Origin: Diphasiastrum complanatum
Lineage: Eukaryota > Streptophyta > Lycopodiopsida > Lycopodiales > Lycopodiaceae
NCBI GenBank assembly: GCA_029204225.1
Contig: MU831873.1
Location: 1 to 64,000 of the forward strand
DNA: 64,000 bases
Direction: 5' to 3'
This document shows, one piece after another, positions 1 to 10,637 of the stretch. Under the pieces are notes generated by a model, which did no database searches, was not told the DNA's origin, and saw only the letters and a program-made list of their open reading frames with translations. The stretch's first letter is position 1; every line of letters starts with the position of its first letter. Position numbers and translations under genes: made by a program.

Positions 1-590
1 AGTGTTGACTCTAAGAAGGCAAATCTTTTCTTGTTTGCAAAATAATGAAGAAAGTCCAACTACTTTTGTTTTGAGAATGAAAGCATTGAATGATGAGTTA
101 GCTTGCATAGATGAAAGCATTAAGGAAGGAGAGCTTATTCAAGTGATTCTTAATGGCTTGTTGGATGCTCATGCTAACATTGTTCAAAGTATGCTATTCA
201 AAGACCACCCAACATGTGTCATAATAGTTAAAGATCGATTTAGTAGGTTTCTATGTTCCCCTTGTTTACAGTTTGATGGATCTTCAAGAGATCTTGATCA
301 ATGAGGAATATAGGCTTCAAGCAAGAGGTGGATCTGCATCGACACTTCAAGAGGATGCTATGTTTCCAAAGGGCAAATTCAAGGGCAAAACCAAAAGCAA
401 GTGGTCTAAAGGGCAAGATCAAATGGATGCTTCTTCAAGTGGCAAAAATAAAGATAGATCAAAGCTCAAGTACTTCTATTGTGGCATCAAATGACACTTT
501 GCAAGTGAGTGCTACAAGAAGAAGAGAGATTAAGGAGACAAGCAAGTAATCTTACTCTTGATGAGGATGGTTTGGATGTTCAAGAAAGGT
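1..590 (+). pseudogene. copia gag fragment with damaged zinc knuckle
   Basis: Gag of a Ty1/copia element would form the virus-like particle that packages element RNA. The fragment starts inside the gene: the first residues (LTLRRQIFSC, FVLRMKALNDELACI, LIQVILNGL) match the middle of the UBN2-type Gag seen complete at 57640. The reading frame shifts near position 270-300 and continues through a lysine-rich stretch. It ends in a zinc-knuckle relic at about 475-525 in which the first cysteine is tyrosine and an in-frame TGA replaces the residue before the conserved His. A reversed copia RT fragment begins 25 bases further on, so this is a truncated piece inside a scrambled repeat. The Gag assignment is secure; assignment to the C/F group is by resemblance. 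Confidence 0.75.
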
Positions 591-613
591 AAGATCATCC
601 TCTTTGATGCACT

Positions 614-1560
614 TTAGGCTCCATGATTAACCTCTTGATCCAAAAGCACCTCTTTAGTTGTTGTAGTGAGTGCTTTTATACTCGGCCTCACAAGATGATA
701 GAGATATGGTATCTTGCTTCTTTGAAAGCCAAGACACAAGATTGCCTCCAAGAAAGATAGTATATGCATTAATGGACTTCCGATCCATTTTATCACTTGC
801 AAAATCGAATCTGAATAGCCAACAATGGTTAGATCTTCATTCTTGTATAATAAACCATAACCTTGAGTAGAAGATACATATGTTAGAACTCTCTTGGCCA
901 TCTTCCAATGTTGGATCTTGGGATCTTGCATAAATTGGCTCAATTTGTGCACACAATAGCTCAAATCGGGTCTAGTGATAGTAAGCCAAATTAAAGAGCC
1001 TATAAGACTCCGATAAAGGTGATGTCCTCGAAGGATCTTTCCATCACCTTTAATAGGATCTTTTACATGTTGCTCCATGGGGAGTATCTATGCCTTTACA
1101 ACTTTGCATATTGAATTTTCTCTAACATAGAAAAGACATATCTAGATTGACAAAATAAAAGCATACTCTCATGAAAATCAATCTCAAGGCCCAAAATGTA
1201 ATGGATCTCTCCTAGATCTTGCATTTAAATTCTTTTCCTAATGCATCTTTGGTTTCTTGAACTAGCATCAAACAACTTCCACTAAGAATAATGTCATCTA
1301 CATAGATTAGGAGAATGACAATATTACTCCCATCAAATTTAAGTACAGTAGAAGGATCATAGTCACTAGCACAAATCCTAATGAAAGTAGAAAGTTGTTG
1401 AGTCTTGAATACCATGATCTAGGTGCTTGCTTTAAGCCGTAAAGACTTCTAAATAGCAAACACACCTTAGATTTATCCTTTGATAAATCCTTGACGTTGT
1501 TCTCATGTATATCTCCTCCTCAAGATAGCCATTCAAAAAAGCGCATGAGCATCTTCCTTC
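614..1560 (-). pseudogene. copia reverse transcriptase-RNase H fragment
   Basis: Read on the minus strand, this holds the central and C-terminal parts of a copia RT and the start of RNase H. Near 1550-1500 the [10 protein letters not shown]-like segment of the RT palm is recognisable. The catalytic motif YVDD is at 1304-1293. DALGKEFKCKI follows, then, after a break, YRSLIGSLIWLTITRPDLSY and the RNase H beginning (VGYSDS). Several frame breaks and stops separate the blocks. The protein resembles the RT-RNase H of family C at 19895-20815 (shared LTTTTKEVL segment). The fragment lies tail to tail with the Gag fragment at 1-590, so the two are not parts of one intact element. Confidence 0.8.
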
Positions 1561-2287
1561 TCCTCATTAGAAATGTTGGCTTGTTAAAAATTTGTAGAAT
1601 TTGACTCACATACCCAATTTGAGTGATTTTTGGTGCAAAATCAAGCATTTTCTATACATAACCTATCCAATAGGAGTGATTGAATTCAATTTGTTGAGCA
1701 AAAATTGACATAGAATGTATGAAACTCAAATTAGTCTATTCAACTTTCTTTGTGAGAGTGTGAGGGTCAATTTGTGAGCCCATTGGATGTCTAGAATGAG
1801 GAGGAGTCCATATTTGAGTATTCATGCATGGTTGAGATCTTTGTGAATCTAGTTGTCTAATTTTTAAGCTTTGTAAAAAATTGGGGGGTATAGTTTGTTG
1901 TCAAATCAAATCACATTCATTCTAAATCTCAAGTGTGAGATTATTTGGGTCAAGAGTGAGTCCAAAATAAGTGATTAAGTTTGATTTTCATGTATTTGAA
2001 ACAAAACCCATCTTTTGTTCAAGAATCTCAAGTGTTGAGAGAACTAGTCAAGTGAAAAGGAAAATCTACGTGTCAAATCTTTTTCATATCCATTTCAACT
2101 TTCAAAAGAAAGAGTCATTGTATTTGATGAATCCAATAGGAGATTGGATCTTATTTCTTTAATGATTTGATTCAAAGATTGTGTGCTTTTGTCTTAGTGA
2201 TCAAAGCAAAGTTTCCAAGTGACTAGTCATTACTGTGAAGATTGATTTTTAGGTTTGTGAGCTAGATCTTTTGTAGATCCTTCTAGA
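1561..2287. other. no gene seen
   Basis: AT-rich sequence without a credible reading frame or recognisable domain. It has the texture of an LTR or untranslated leader, with short repeated TTTGTGAG/TTGAGTG words. I found no second copy in the window that would define its ends. Confidence 0.4.
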
Positions 2288-2685
2288 TTGTTGAAGATGT
2301 TCAAATCTAGTCTCTTGAAAGTCACAAATTACATTTGTGGAATCATGTCACAGGTTTTTATTCGCATGGCATCAATAGGTGGCATCCTATTGAAGGGAAA
2401 AAAGGATCCTGAGTGCAACCTTTGTGGCAAGGGAGGATATTTTTTCTCAGCTGCTACAAAAAGAAGACCAATCCATCCAAGGAGAACCAAAGCAAGGGGG
2501 GCCGAGGTGAAGGATGGATCTTCAATTTCAAAATGCAAATAAAAGAAGGAAAAGTCCAAGGAAAGGTGTTTCCTTTGTGGAAAGGTGAATGAGGCTTGGA
2601 GTCTCACAAGGACTTGCAAGATTTGTCTTCAAGAGTCCATCACAACACATGTCAAATCTTTTGAAATTTTTCATTTGGAAGTGCA
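2288..2685 (+). pseudogene. degenerate cysteine-rich Gag-like remnant
   Basis: Short open segments contain two CxLCGK motifs (CNLCGKGG near 2420 and CFLCGK near 2572) set in lysine-rich sequence, reminiscent of decayed zinc knuckles. The second cysteine pair and histidine spacing of a CCHC knuckle are not preserved. The segment lies directly upstream of family-F copy 1 and may be its decayed Gag/protease part, but frames are too broken to prove continuity. Confidence 0.3.
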
Positions 2686-2759
2686 TTGTTTGGTTCAAGA
2701 TGCAAAGATAGATGTCACTTTCATGAAAGTAACCTGGATTTATTTATGTTCTTGGAAAG

Positions 2760-3670
2760 TATTTTGCTTGGAACTTTAGATAAGTTCATACTTATTATTA
2801 TGATCCAAGAGATATCAATCAAGAATAAGGGAGCATCATCACAAAATGAAAATAGTTTCATTTATGCTCTCATGTCAACTTATGAAGATCTATTTTGCGT
2901 TGAAGGGATTTTTGTATCTCAAAGGTGGCTTAAGGCAATGCTAGTTGAGTGTGATGCCTTAAAAGATAGCAAAATATGTTTTCCCTTGTAAGCTTACATT
3001 AGTTATGAAGTCAAGGAAATGGAAATATCTTCATAATGTAGGATCTTTTGGTTTCAATAAGATCATGAATGATGTGTTCATTCATAAAGATGAAAATTGT
3101 ATGTTTTCAATCCTAAAGGCAAGTTGTAAACTTCTTATGAGGATAAGTGAAGCATCCAAAGTGGACACTTATATCCATAAGCAAGTAGTTAGCCTTATTG
3201 GGATGGAGATACCTTTTGATTTCAATATTGGAAAAATCATGCCAAGTTGTGGTGATTTTTGGACTTATGTTTCTAGCATAAGTAATTTTGATAATCATAG
3301 GAAGTGCATATTGTGTGGTCATAGTTGTTGTGATCATTATGAGACATGGAGGTCTCGGATTTCCATCAAGAAGGAGCACCATGAAGAGGATCTTAGAGAA
3401 TCATCTCAAGGTTCAAGTGTGCCAAGGATTGAGGAGGAGAGACCTTCTCAAGTTGTGATTCCAAAAAAAAACTCAAGAAACATGGGTGAACCCATGTGGC
3501 TCACATTCCAAGGGAAAGAGGAGCATATCTCATGTGAAGGAGCAAGCCTCAAGGTCAAGCATCTACATGAAAATTGGAAGGAATCAATTTTGGAGGTGCT
3601 AGGATGGTGCAAAGCTCTCAAGCTCATCAAAGATGTCAACATCAAAGAAGCACTATCATGGATATGGTGA
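2760..3670 (+). pseudogene. family-F copy 1: C-terminal domain remnant
   Basis: This is the C-terminal region of the RT-less copia derivative seen intact at 57640-60213. Recognisable blocks are SFIYALMSTYEDL, SQRWLKAMLVECDALKDSK, CKLLMRISEASKVDTYIHKQ and DFWTYVSSISNFDNHRKC. The end is KEALSWIW followed by a stop, matching KEILSWIW-stop in copy 4. One frameshift lies near 2990-3005; the second part (3005-3670) is open for 221 codons. The block RNMGEPMWLTFQGKEEHIS lies downstream of the domain here but upstream of it in copy 4. A purine tract and LTR B follow at 3801. The SQRWLKAMLVECDALK block resembles the segment that starts copia RT, so part of the domain may derive from the IN-RT junction. 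Function unknown. Confidence 0.6.
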
Positions 3671-3800
3671 TTTCAGATCAACATCAAGCTCATTGGCTGA
3701 TCTTCACACCTTTTGAACCAGCAAAGACCAATTCAGCCCATGGAGTCAAGTTCAAGATCATCATGTTTTCCATCAAGCTAAATTTACCAAGCTAGATTTT

Positions 3801-3810
3801 TGAGGAGGAG
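3801..3810 (+). promoter_or_regulatory. polypurine tract
   Basis: TGAGGAGGAG lies immediately before the TG that opens LTR B, the expected place for the plus-strand primer of an LTR element. Similar tracts precede the 3' LTRs at 20822 and 31187. Confidence 0.6.
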
Positions 3811-4591
3811 TGCGAAAAATGCAAAAATAAGCTTGGTAGAGGCCAAAAATCTTGTATATAGATAAACACACATGTGTGGAGCCTGTTCCCACGTGTGAAA
3901 CTAGTGTACTTGTCATGTACCATAATCATATAGGATGTACATATGATTTAATTCAAGTTCTAGTGGCTAAAAAGGCCAAATACTAGTTTTTAAGACATAT
4001 GACACATGGCATCAATCTATTGATTGCATGAGCCACATCCTTTGGTTAGGTGTCATATCCCATGTGTAGAGGTCGCTCACACATGTGGAATAAGCTGAAG
4101 TAGGCGAATTTTGAGTTCTAGAAGATTCCAAGTAGATCTCCATATAGAATGAAAATGGACCAAAAGTGCTCAAAATAGAAGGTTTTGTCCAAGTGTTAGT
4201 TTTGCATGATGAATCATCATATGACAAAGCACCTTCACACATGTGGGGTCAGAGGGATGATCAATACCACGAGCTCCCACTTATTGTATATATAGAGCCA
4301 CATTTGGCCATAATCAATGTGAGACACCAATCTTGATTTTGGAAGCAATTTTGAGTGATTCTCTCCATTTGTCTACATTTGTTTTGATTGTTTTGAGGTT
4401 CTATCAATGTGTACTCAGACAGGGTTTCACACGTGTGAAACCATCAAGTACAATTACCTTCAATAAATGATTGTTCTTGTTTGGATTTTATGTCTAGAAT
4501 TGATCTAGATGATCTTAATCTTATGTAGATTGATAGATCAAGTAAATCTAACATCCAATCCCTTTTGAGGACTAGATTAGGATCCACTCTT
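3811..4591 (+). repeat. LTR B, 3' LTR of family-F copy 1, 3'-truncated
   Basis: Begins TGCGAAAAATGC just after the purine tract. It is recognised as an LTR because an inverted second copy lies at 12357-12945 and ends in a PBS. TATATATA at 4287-4294, followed by AGAGCCACA, is a plausible promoter shared by both copies. It holds several CACATGTGTG/CACACGTGTG palindromes (near 3867, 4075, 4231 and 4427). The terminal ~50 bases present in the inverted copy are missing here; the sequence switches at about 4591 into the minus-strand gene at 4592-5136. Confidence 0.65.
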
Positions 4592-5136
4592 GGTCCTTTT
4601 TGTACTTTTTTTGCACAGAAACCACACACTTTTGTCTTGAGAAGTGCGCAGACAAAGTTACACAACAGGGGGCCTGCTGCGATATGCTCACGGTTGTTGG
4701 GTTCGATGGAGTTGGTTAGTTCATGAATAAGGAAGCTATGCCAATCGTATGGCACAACGGAGGGGCTAGGAAATCCATAAAGGATTCCACTATCTGATCT
4801 ATTAGGTAACTGCTAACGATCACCAGACATAATAATGCCAACGGTGACCATTGAGTCGGCATTAATCCTTACCTTGTACGTGGTACCTTGGTATAAGAAG
4901 TGGAAACGAGTATTTTCCTCATCCCAAGTGGCGTAAGCGTGAAGGGCGAGGCCCATGTAAATCTCAGAATGGAAAAGCGCCGAGTAAAAACCTATTGCAT
5001 CTAGAAGTGGGCCGACTGTCTGCAGCCATGGTTGGATCAAAGCGTCAGAGGGTAGAGGCCAAATTTGTGTGGCCTCAAGGATGTCACGCTGGATCAAATG
5101 TTTGGTGCCAGAGTCTTCAGAGGATGAGGAGGCCAT
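4592..5136 (-). pseudogene. unknown protein, possibly plant-transposon-protein-like
   Basis: The minus-strand frame starts with MASSSSEDSG at 5136 and runs through FYSALFHSEIYMGLALHAY and YQGTTYKVRINADSM to an in-frame TAG near 4815. It then continues in the same frame (VPYDWHSFLIHELTNSIEP, FVCALLKTKVCGFCAKK) until LTR B sequence replaces it at about 4591. Removing the single TAG gives about 180 continuous codons. The layout (short Ser-rich start, an F-Y segment, then a G-x-x-Y/F-x-V strand) is reminiscent of the 'putative plant transposon protein' family and of the protein at 27785, but identity is too low to be sure. A TATA box lies about 250 bases upstream. The 3' end is lost. Confidence 0.4.
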
Positions 5137-5387
5137 GTTAGCAGTGATGATTAGAGGTCAAAAAAGTAAGAAAAACGATGGAAAATGGAAAAATGTGTGG
5201 AAACGACAGAAAATTGTGAATAATGAGTGTTGGATGACAAAAAGTGTAGTTCAGAACGCAGATCAGTGTTCAGTATGATCAGATGATAGTTGGTAGGAAG
5301 TTTGATCGCAAACGGAGAACTTGGTAATTTTAGTGTAAATTTTGACAGAGCTTCGCTAGCAAAGGTGACAAATGACTCGAATTCAGC

Positions 5388-5396
5388 CCTTATATA
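5388..5396 (-). promoter_or_regulatory. TATA box for the minus-strand gene at 5136
   Basis: On the minus strand the sequence reads TATATAAGG, a strong plant TATA box, about 250 bases upstream of the ATG at 5136. That leaves room for a normal 5' leader. No transcript evidence is available. Confidence 0.45.
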
Positions 5397-5479
5397 ACAG
5401 AATTTAGAGTTCGTATTAGGTGAAATCCACTTTCCCTTGTTCAGTTCCACCCAAATTTTGGCAGGCACCTTCTTCACAA

Positions 5480-5780
5480 TATTCTAAGATCTCATGGAAG
5501 TCTGCAAGAGTTCAGAAGGTGATTTGACTACTATGCGAAGGTTTTACGAGGGTTCAGGCTGTTTGCAAGGGTTCAACTCTCGCAGGAAGTGATCTCTCGG
5601 ACAACTTGTTCCTATGATTGGATTTTCAAGATTAGACCATATAGGCAGGCTAATTTCACTACGCACCTTGCGAGGGTTGGTAAGTTGATCTTGATGCTCT
5701 GCGAGGGTTCTGAAAATTCAGCTTCTAGGAACCCTCGCACACATTAGAAAATGGTGATTCCTCCATCAGAAACTCTTGCA
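5480..5780. other. gene-free stretch with repeated GCGAGGGTTC words
   Basis: No reading frame is credible. The words GCGAGGGTT, GCAAGGGTTC and their variants recur about seven times at irregular spacing (near 5535, 5549, 5565, 5577, 5672, 5701 and 5730), upstream of the minus-strand gene. They may be binding sites or a decayed short tandem repeat. Confidence 0.3.
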
Positions 5781-5891
5781 GAGATTTTCATGGGTGACTG
5801 TCCAAGTTTCAAGAGCTATCTCCCAAGGGATCTCAAAAAATCATAAAAAGTTGCTCTTTTAGAGTGTTTTTTGACGAGATCTCAAGATTTT

Positions 5892-6844
5892 CTAAATTTT
5901 TAACTTTTGTAAACTGGTAATCAGCCTCATCCAGGCTTTAGTCCAATTTTGAGATGCAATAATCTCACTAAAGCAAATTGATTCATCAAATGACATAAGT
6001 GAAGCAGGTATGAGATGTATACCACATGAGATATTCTCCTCTTTCTCTTGAAATGTGAGCCACATGGGCTCAACCATATTTTTTGAGACTCTTCTTGGAA
6101 TCAAAACTTGAGAAGGTCTCTCCTCCTCAATCCTTGGCACACTTGAACCCTGAGAAGGACTCTCTTCCTCAATCCTTGGCACACTTGAACCTTGAGATGA
6201 CTCTTTAAGATCCTCTTCATGCTGCTCCTTCTTGATGGAAATCCAAGATCTCCATGTCTCATTATGATCATAACAACCATGACCATACAATATGCACTTC
6301 CTATGATTATCTAGATTACTTATGCTAGAAACATAAGTCCAAAAATCACCACAACTTGGCATGATTTTTTTAATATTAAAATAAAAAGGTATTTCTATCT
6401 CAATAAGGCTAACTACTTGCTTATGGATATAAGTGTCCACTTTGGATGCTTCACTTATTCTCATAAGAAGTTTACAACTTCCCTTCAAGATTGAAATCTT
6501 ACAATTTTCATCTTTATGAATGAACAGATCATTCATGATTTTATTGAAACCAAAAGAATCTACATTATGAAGACATTTCCATTTCCTTGACTTCATAACT
6601 AATGTAAGCTTACAATGAAAATATACTTTGCTATCTTTTAAGGCATCACACTCAACAAGTATTGCCTTAATCCACCTTTGAGATACAAAAATTTTACAAA
6701 GCAAAATACTTATTCATAAGTTGACATGAGAGCATAAATGAGACTATTTTCCTTTTGTGATTGCTCCTCCTTATTCTTGATTGATTTCTCTTGGATCATA
6801 ACAATATCTTTGGACTTATCTAAAGTTCCAAGCAAAATACTTTC
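5892..6844 (-). pseudogene. family-F copy 2: C-terminal domain remnant
   Basis: The minus strand carries the same blocks as copy 1, with clear protein similarity: SQRWIKAILVECDALKDSK, CKLLMRISEASKVDTYIHKQ, DFWTYVSSISNLDNHRKC, then the linker SSQGSSVPRIEEE and SKNMVEPMWLTFQEKEENIS. A 270-codon frame is open from 6704 to 5892. It then continues into SFDESICFSEIIASQNW, which resembles the RT-start region a second time. The homology to copy 1 extends upstream to 6843 and stops exactly where the TG of LTR A begins, so the family-A element probably inserted into this copy. A 42-base tandem duplication (6111-6194) repeats the linker. Confidence 0.6.
6111..6194 (-). repeat. 42-bp tandem duplication in family-F copy 2
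   Basis: Positions 6111-6152 and 6153-6194 are near-identical 42-base units encoding the SSQGSSVPRIEEE linker twice. Copy 1 has one unit. The length is a multiple of three, so the frame is kept. Confidence 0.75.
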
Positions 6845-7912
6845 TGTTGGATTTATTCCCTATACTCTCCTTAAATCCCATTTTAATCTACCTCCATTCA
6901 TGCTGCATATTTACTAACGTTGTCATGCAGTCTGCATATTTACACGCAAATTCGCATAGACAAAGAAAATGGGACATTATCTTATAGAATGCCAAAGGTG
7001 CCCTAAAAACAAAGGCACCCTGTAAATCTAATTTTAAGACTACTCGTAAGAGTGATGCACTTTTTGCATTGTCATCACCAACGATCACTTTAGCATTGAC
7101 TGACGTCGCACCCTTTCCACGATCACCCCATGCAGCTGCGCTAATAGATTGGACAACCACTGCAGCCACCCATGATCTCTTATAGACAACACATCCACAT
7201 CTGCACACCTATAATATAATGTATATATATTGGATACCATTTGCGTATTCAGGTTAATGAGTTGATGAGTTGATGAATGAGATGAAGTAGATGTCTTGAG
7301 CATTGATTCTTATTGTCAACAATAAGATTTTATTCCTTTATAGATTCTATAAGCTTCGTAGGGCACGAGGTTTCGTTTGCTATTGTCTTGTGCTCTACCG
7401 CATTATTGACATGTATACATGATATACTTAATCTGATACAGTTCTTTGTTCTGCATTTAGATCTATGTTAATATTGCTATGCTTATCATCCATTCTGTCT
7501 GATCTTTCTAGTTGTTCTTTCTGGTAATAGATGACTAACATTTAGTCTTGTCTTTCGCGAATCATTCACGACTAATTATCAGTCAAGCACCGTCTAACTC
7601 TTCGCGAATCATTCGTGACAAATAGTTTGTCTTACTATTCGCGACAAACCATTTTTCTGGAGCTTCATTCATTTATTAAAGTTTGGCTACGTAATCAAGA
7701 ACGATTGTGATTCCCATCACTACCGTTTTGTTTATTTTGATAGGCATAGTCATGCTTACGGAGAGAGTCATATAGCTTTTCAAGTTCGTTTCTCGTCCGT
7801 TTCTTGTTCGAGTTCGTTTCTCGTTCGTGTTTGTCTTACCTCTTTGAGCTTATTTTTCATTTCTAACATATGACACCTTTTTCTCAACTCGTTCATCTCC
7901 CTCTCTCCAACA
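6845..7912 (+). repeat. 5' LTR of family A copy 1
   Basis: Starts TGTTGGATTTATTCC and ends CTCTCCAACA directly before the PBS, i.e. TG...CA ends. The same sequence recurs at 12115-12247 (partial), 13786-13997 (partial) and 13998-15196 (complete, with about 130 extra bases). TATATATAT at 7222-7230 is a plausible promoter in the same place as TATATATA at 14476 of the later copy. Confidence 0.85.
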
Positions 7913-7924
7913 TGGTATCAGAGC
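7913..7924 (+). promoter_or_regulatory. primer-binding site
   Basis: TGGTATCAGAGC immediately follows the LTR. It is complementary to the 3' end of plant initiator tRNA-Met, the usual copia minus-strand primer. Confidence 0.85.
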
Positions 7925-8228
7925 TATTTTCATAGCTTGATAAACTTCCACAGTACAAGACTCTACTAGCCGATAGAGTAATTGTTTTCTTGTTCAAGGA
8001 TCTGTAATATCATGTGGTGTTTAAGATTGTTAGGTCCTTACATGCAAGAAGTTGATGAGGCCATTGCGGCAGTCTGTAAGAAACATTGTCACAAACTGCA
8101 ATCAGGCACTAGACTGAGAAGCAGTTGGTCTAAATTAATTTTGTTTTCATGGTAAATGGAGTGCAGTATCAGATTTTCATACTTAAGTCACTGATAGTTT
8201 CTCCTATCACTCAGACTAAATCTTTCAC
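7925..8228 (+). other. untranslated leader of family A copy 1
   Basis: No reading frame; sequence between the PBS and the gag ATG. The end (TAAGTCACTGATAGTTTCTC) is shared with the leader at 15300-15350 of the later family-A copy. Confidence 0.6.
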
Positions 8229-9267
8229 ATGGATTCCCAAGGGAAAGCCAGTCCTATTATGGACAAGCTTGATGGAGCCAATTACCATATGTGGAAATTT
8301 AAGATGAAAACTATACTAATGGCAAAAGAATTGTACAACGTTCTTACAGGTGCAAAAGAAAAACCTGAAGCGAACGACGCGACAATCACCAGATGGAAGT
8401 TGAAGGATGGAAAAGCATTCGCGCTGATCATCCTCAACATCACGGATAGCACAAGAAGTCTGGGACATCTTGAGCACACTATACAAAGTGCGAGATATAG
8501 CTTCCAAGCTACATCTCAGGAAGAAATTCTACTCCTTAAAGATGACGAATGGTGATTCTCTGCAAAATCACATGAATCAATTCATGAACCTGCTAAGACA
8601 AATGGCCATTGTCGGATCTATCATAGACGATCAAGATGCAATGATGCAACTGCTTACAAGCTTGCCAAGTTCTTTTGACAACTGGGTGATGATCATCATG
8701 ACTCATCCAGAATTGACTCTTTCGAGAGTCATTACTATGTTGTTGCAGGAAGACACACAAAGGAATGAAGCCTGAAGTTCCTCAGCTAATTCTCACGGCT
8801 TGTACACCAACAAGAGCACAACAAAGCAGAAGAAGAAGAGAGGCCTGAAGCAATCAAAGCCAAACCAGAAACCAGCTCAACACAAGGAACAATCAAATTC
8901 GCAGACAAAGAAGAAGCTGTTCTATAGATACTGCAAATGAAACAACCACGAAATACAAGACTGCTGAATACTTCAAGCGAAGAACAAAAGCAAAGGGCAG
9001 TCGAATCAAGTGGCAAATGCAGCTGTAGAAGCTCCACAGCCTATTCAAGAAGTGGATCATGATGCTTTCGTGACCAATCATCAAGGAGCATCTGGCGACA
9101 GTTCTTGGTTCTTGGATTCCGGAGCCACTCAGCACATGACTAGTCTCATTGGCTGTTTCGAGTCCTATATACCTTACAGTATTCAGAGATTTGTTCACCT
9201 TGGCGACAATACCACACAAGCTATTAAAGACGAAGGCATTGTAAGATTATGCTTTGCAAATGATTAG
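8229..9267 (+). pseudogene. family A gag and protease, broken
   Basis: Gag starts MDSQGKASPIMDKLDGANYH at 8229, the same start as the copy at 15351. About 34 bases are missing near 8450 relative to that copy, which shifts the frame. Gag resumes at 8470 (MSTLYKVRDIASKLHLRKKF) and meets a stop at 8776. The zinc knuckle around 8920-8970 has tyrosine for its first cysteine and two in-frame TGA codons. The protease follows in frame with the active site LDSGATQHM near 9113-9140. The stop at 9268 (AND-stop-SKLL) recurs at the same point in the 15351 copy. Gag would build the particle and the protease would cut Gag-Pol; neither can be made intact here. Confidence 0.85.
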
Positions 9268-9288
9268 TCTAAGCTACTCTCTAAAGTC

Positions 9289-10637
9289 ATGTATGTACCA
9301 AAGTTATCTACAAATCTGCTCTCTGTAAGCAGAATCACAGATTTAGAACATAGAGTAGAGTTTGAATGTGATCAGTGTAAAGTAGTTGATAGGACAGGCA
9401 AGATCCTAGCACTCGAAAAGAGGCATGGATACTTGTATAAGTTGAGTCATTGTTTTTTTGCCTCTAGTCAAGCTCTCAGTACTTCAATTCATTCAAATAA
9501 AGGTTTACTTTGGCATTATAGACTTGGTCATTTAAATCATGCTGATGTACAACAAATGTCTAAACAATCTATTGTTCTTAATCTCGACTATCCTTGCGAA
9601 AAGGTCAAGCTACCTATCTGTCAAGACTGTCTAGTTAGTAAACAGACTAAGAAACCATTTAAGTCAAGCCATCAGCATGTTGCTAGAGGATTGCTAGATG
9701 TTGTACATTCAGATATTTGTGGCCCAATGAGAAATCCTTCGCTGAAGGACGCCAAGTATTTTATAACCTTTATTGACAAATTCTCCAGAAGAAATATGGT
9801 GTACTTCATAAAGAAGAAATTAGAAGCCTTCAACTGCTTCAGAATCTTCAAGGAGCGTGCAGAAAAGGAGACTGGAAGGACGATCAAGGCCCTAAGGTCA
9901 GACAACAGTGGAGAATATATCTCTGTCGAGTTTAAGGAGTACTGCCAAAGCCAAGACATTGAGCAGCAATTCATCACTCCTTACAATCCTTAGTCTAATG
10001 GCTTAGCTGAGAGAAAGAATCGTACTCTGGTCGAATATGCTAAATGTATGCTATCGCATGTATCGTTGCCCAAGAGATTCTAGGCTGAAGCTGTCTCCAC
10101 TGCAGCTTACATCCAGAACAGATTTTCAACCAAGGCCCTCTCAGACAAGACACCCCACGAGGTGTGGACAGGCTCTAAGCCTTCTTTGAAGAACCTAAGA
10201 GTGTTTGGGTGCATTGCCTATGTGCAAATCCCAAAGGACACAAGGAAGAAATTGGACTTCCAAGGTCTCAAGACCATCCTGATCAGATATACTTCATCTG
10301 ATAACACTTACAAGCTGTACGATCCTGATACCCAGCAAATCTTGTATAGTCGGGATATAGTCTTTATCGAGGATCAGTTTGTCGACCTCAAAGACAAGGA
10401 TGTTGCTCAAGAAGTACCTTCATCACCTGCCATTGACACGACAGTCCGAGCTTTTGGCTCAGACGTATGTATTGTCGACCCACTCCGAGACAACGAATCA
10501 GACGAAGATGTTGTTGCTACCCAGCAACAAGTCCCAGGAGCGGTTCATCAGTCGAATCCTCCCAGAAGATCAAGCCGAGTGTGCACACAGCCCACAAGGT
10601 ATACTCTTCTGTCTATCTCTCAATGCAAGAACCGATG
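9289..10637 (+). pseudogene. family A GAG-pre-integrase and integrase
   Basis: Integrase inserts the cDNA copy into chromosomal DNA. The HxxxH zinc-binding part is visible (LLWHYRLGHLNHADV near 9508, then CQDC near 9620). It is followed by the catalytic core: D in VVHSDICGPM near 9700, D in LRSDNSGEY near 9895, and E in LAERKN near 10005. TAG stops interrupt at 9991 (NP-stop-SNG, normally Gln) and 10081 (RF-stop-AEA, normally Trp). The C-terminal region runs through TPHEVWTGSKPS and LRVFGCIAYVQIPK to the acidic linker ending at 10637. All three catalytic acidic positions are still present, so decay is mostly by nonsense changes. Confidence 0.85.

Noticed and set aside
1212-1415. Retrovirus or caulimovirus polymerase for the YVDD-containing fragments
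   Set aside because: Gene order, flanking motifs and the GAG-pre-integrase region are those of Ty1/copia; no envelope, movement-protein or pararetroviral signatures were seen.
5151-5477. 108-codon minus-strand frame upstream of the 5136 gene
   Set aside because: It spans the TATA box and probable 5' leader, and has no recognisable domain; more likely leader sequence than protein.
6845-7303. Open frames inside LTR A (6888-7303 minus) as genes
   Set aside because: They fall within LTR sequence and are not preserved in the other LTR copies.
7913-7924. tRNA gene or fragment at the TGGTATCAGAGC sites
   Set aside because: Only the 12-13 bases of the primer-binding site are present; no cloverleaf or A/B box surrounds them.
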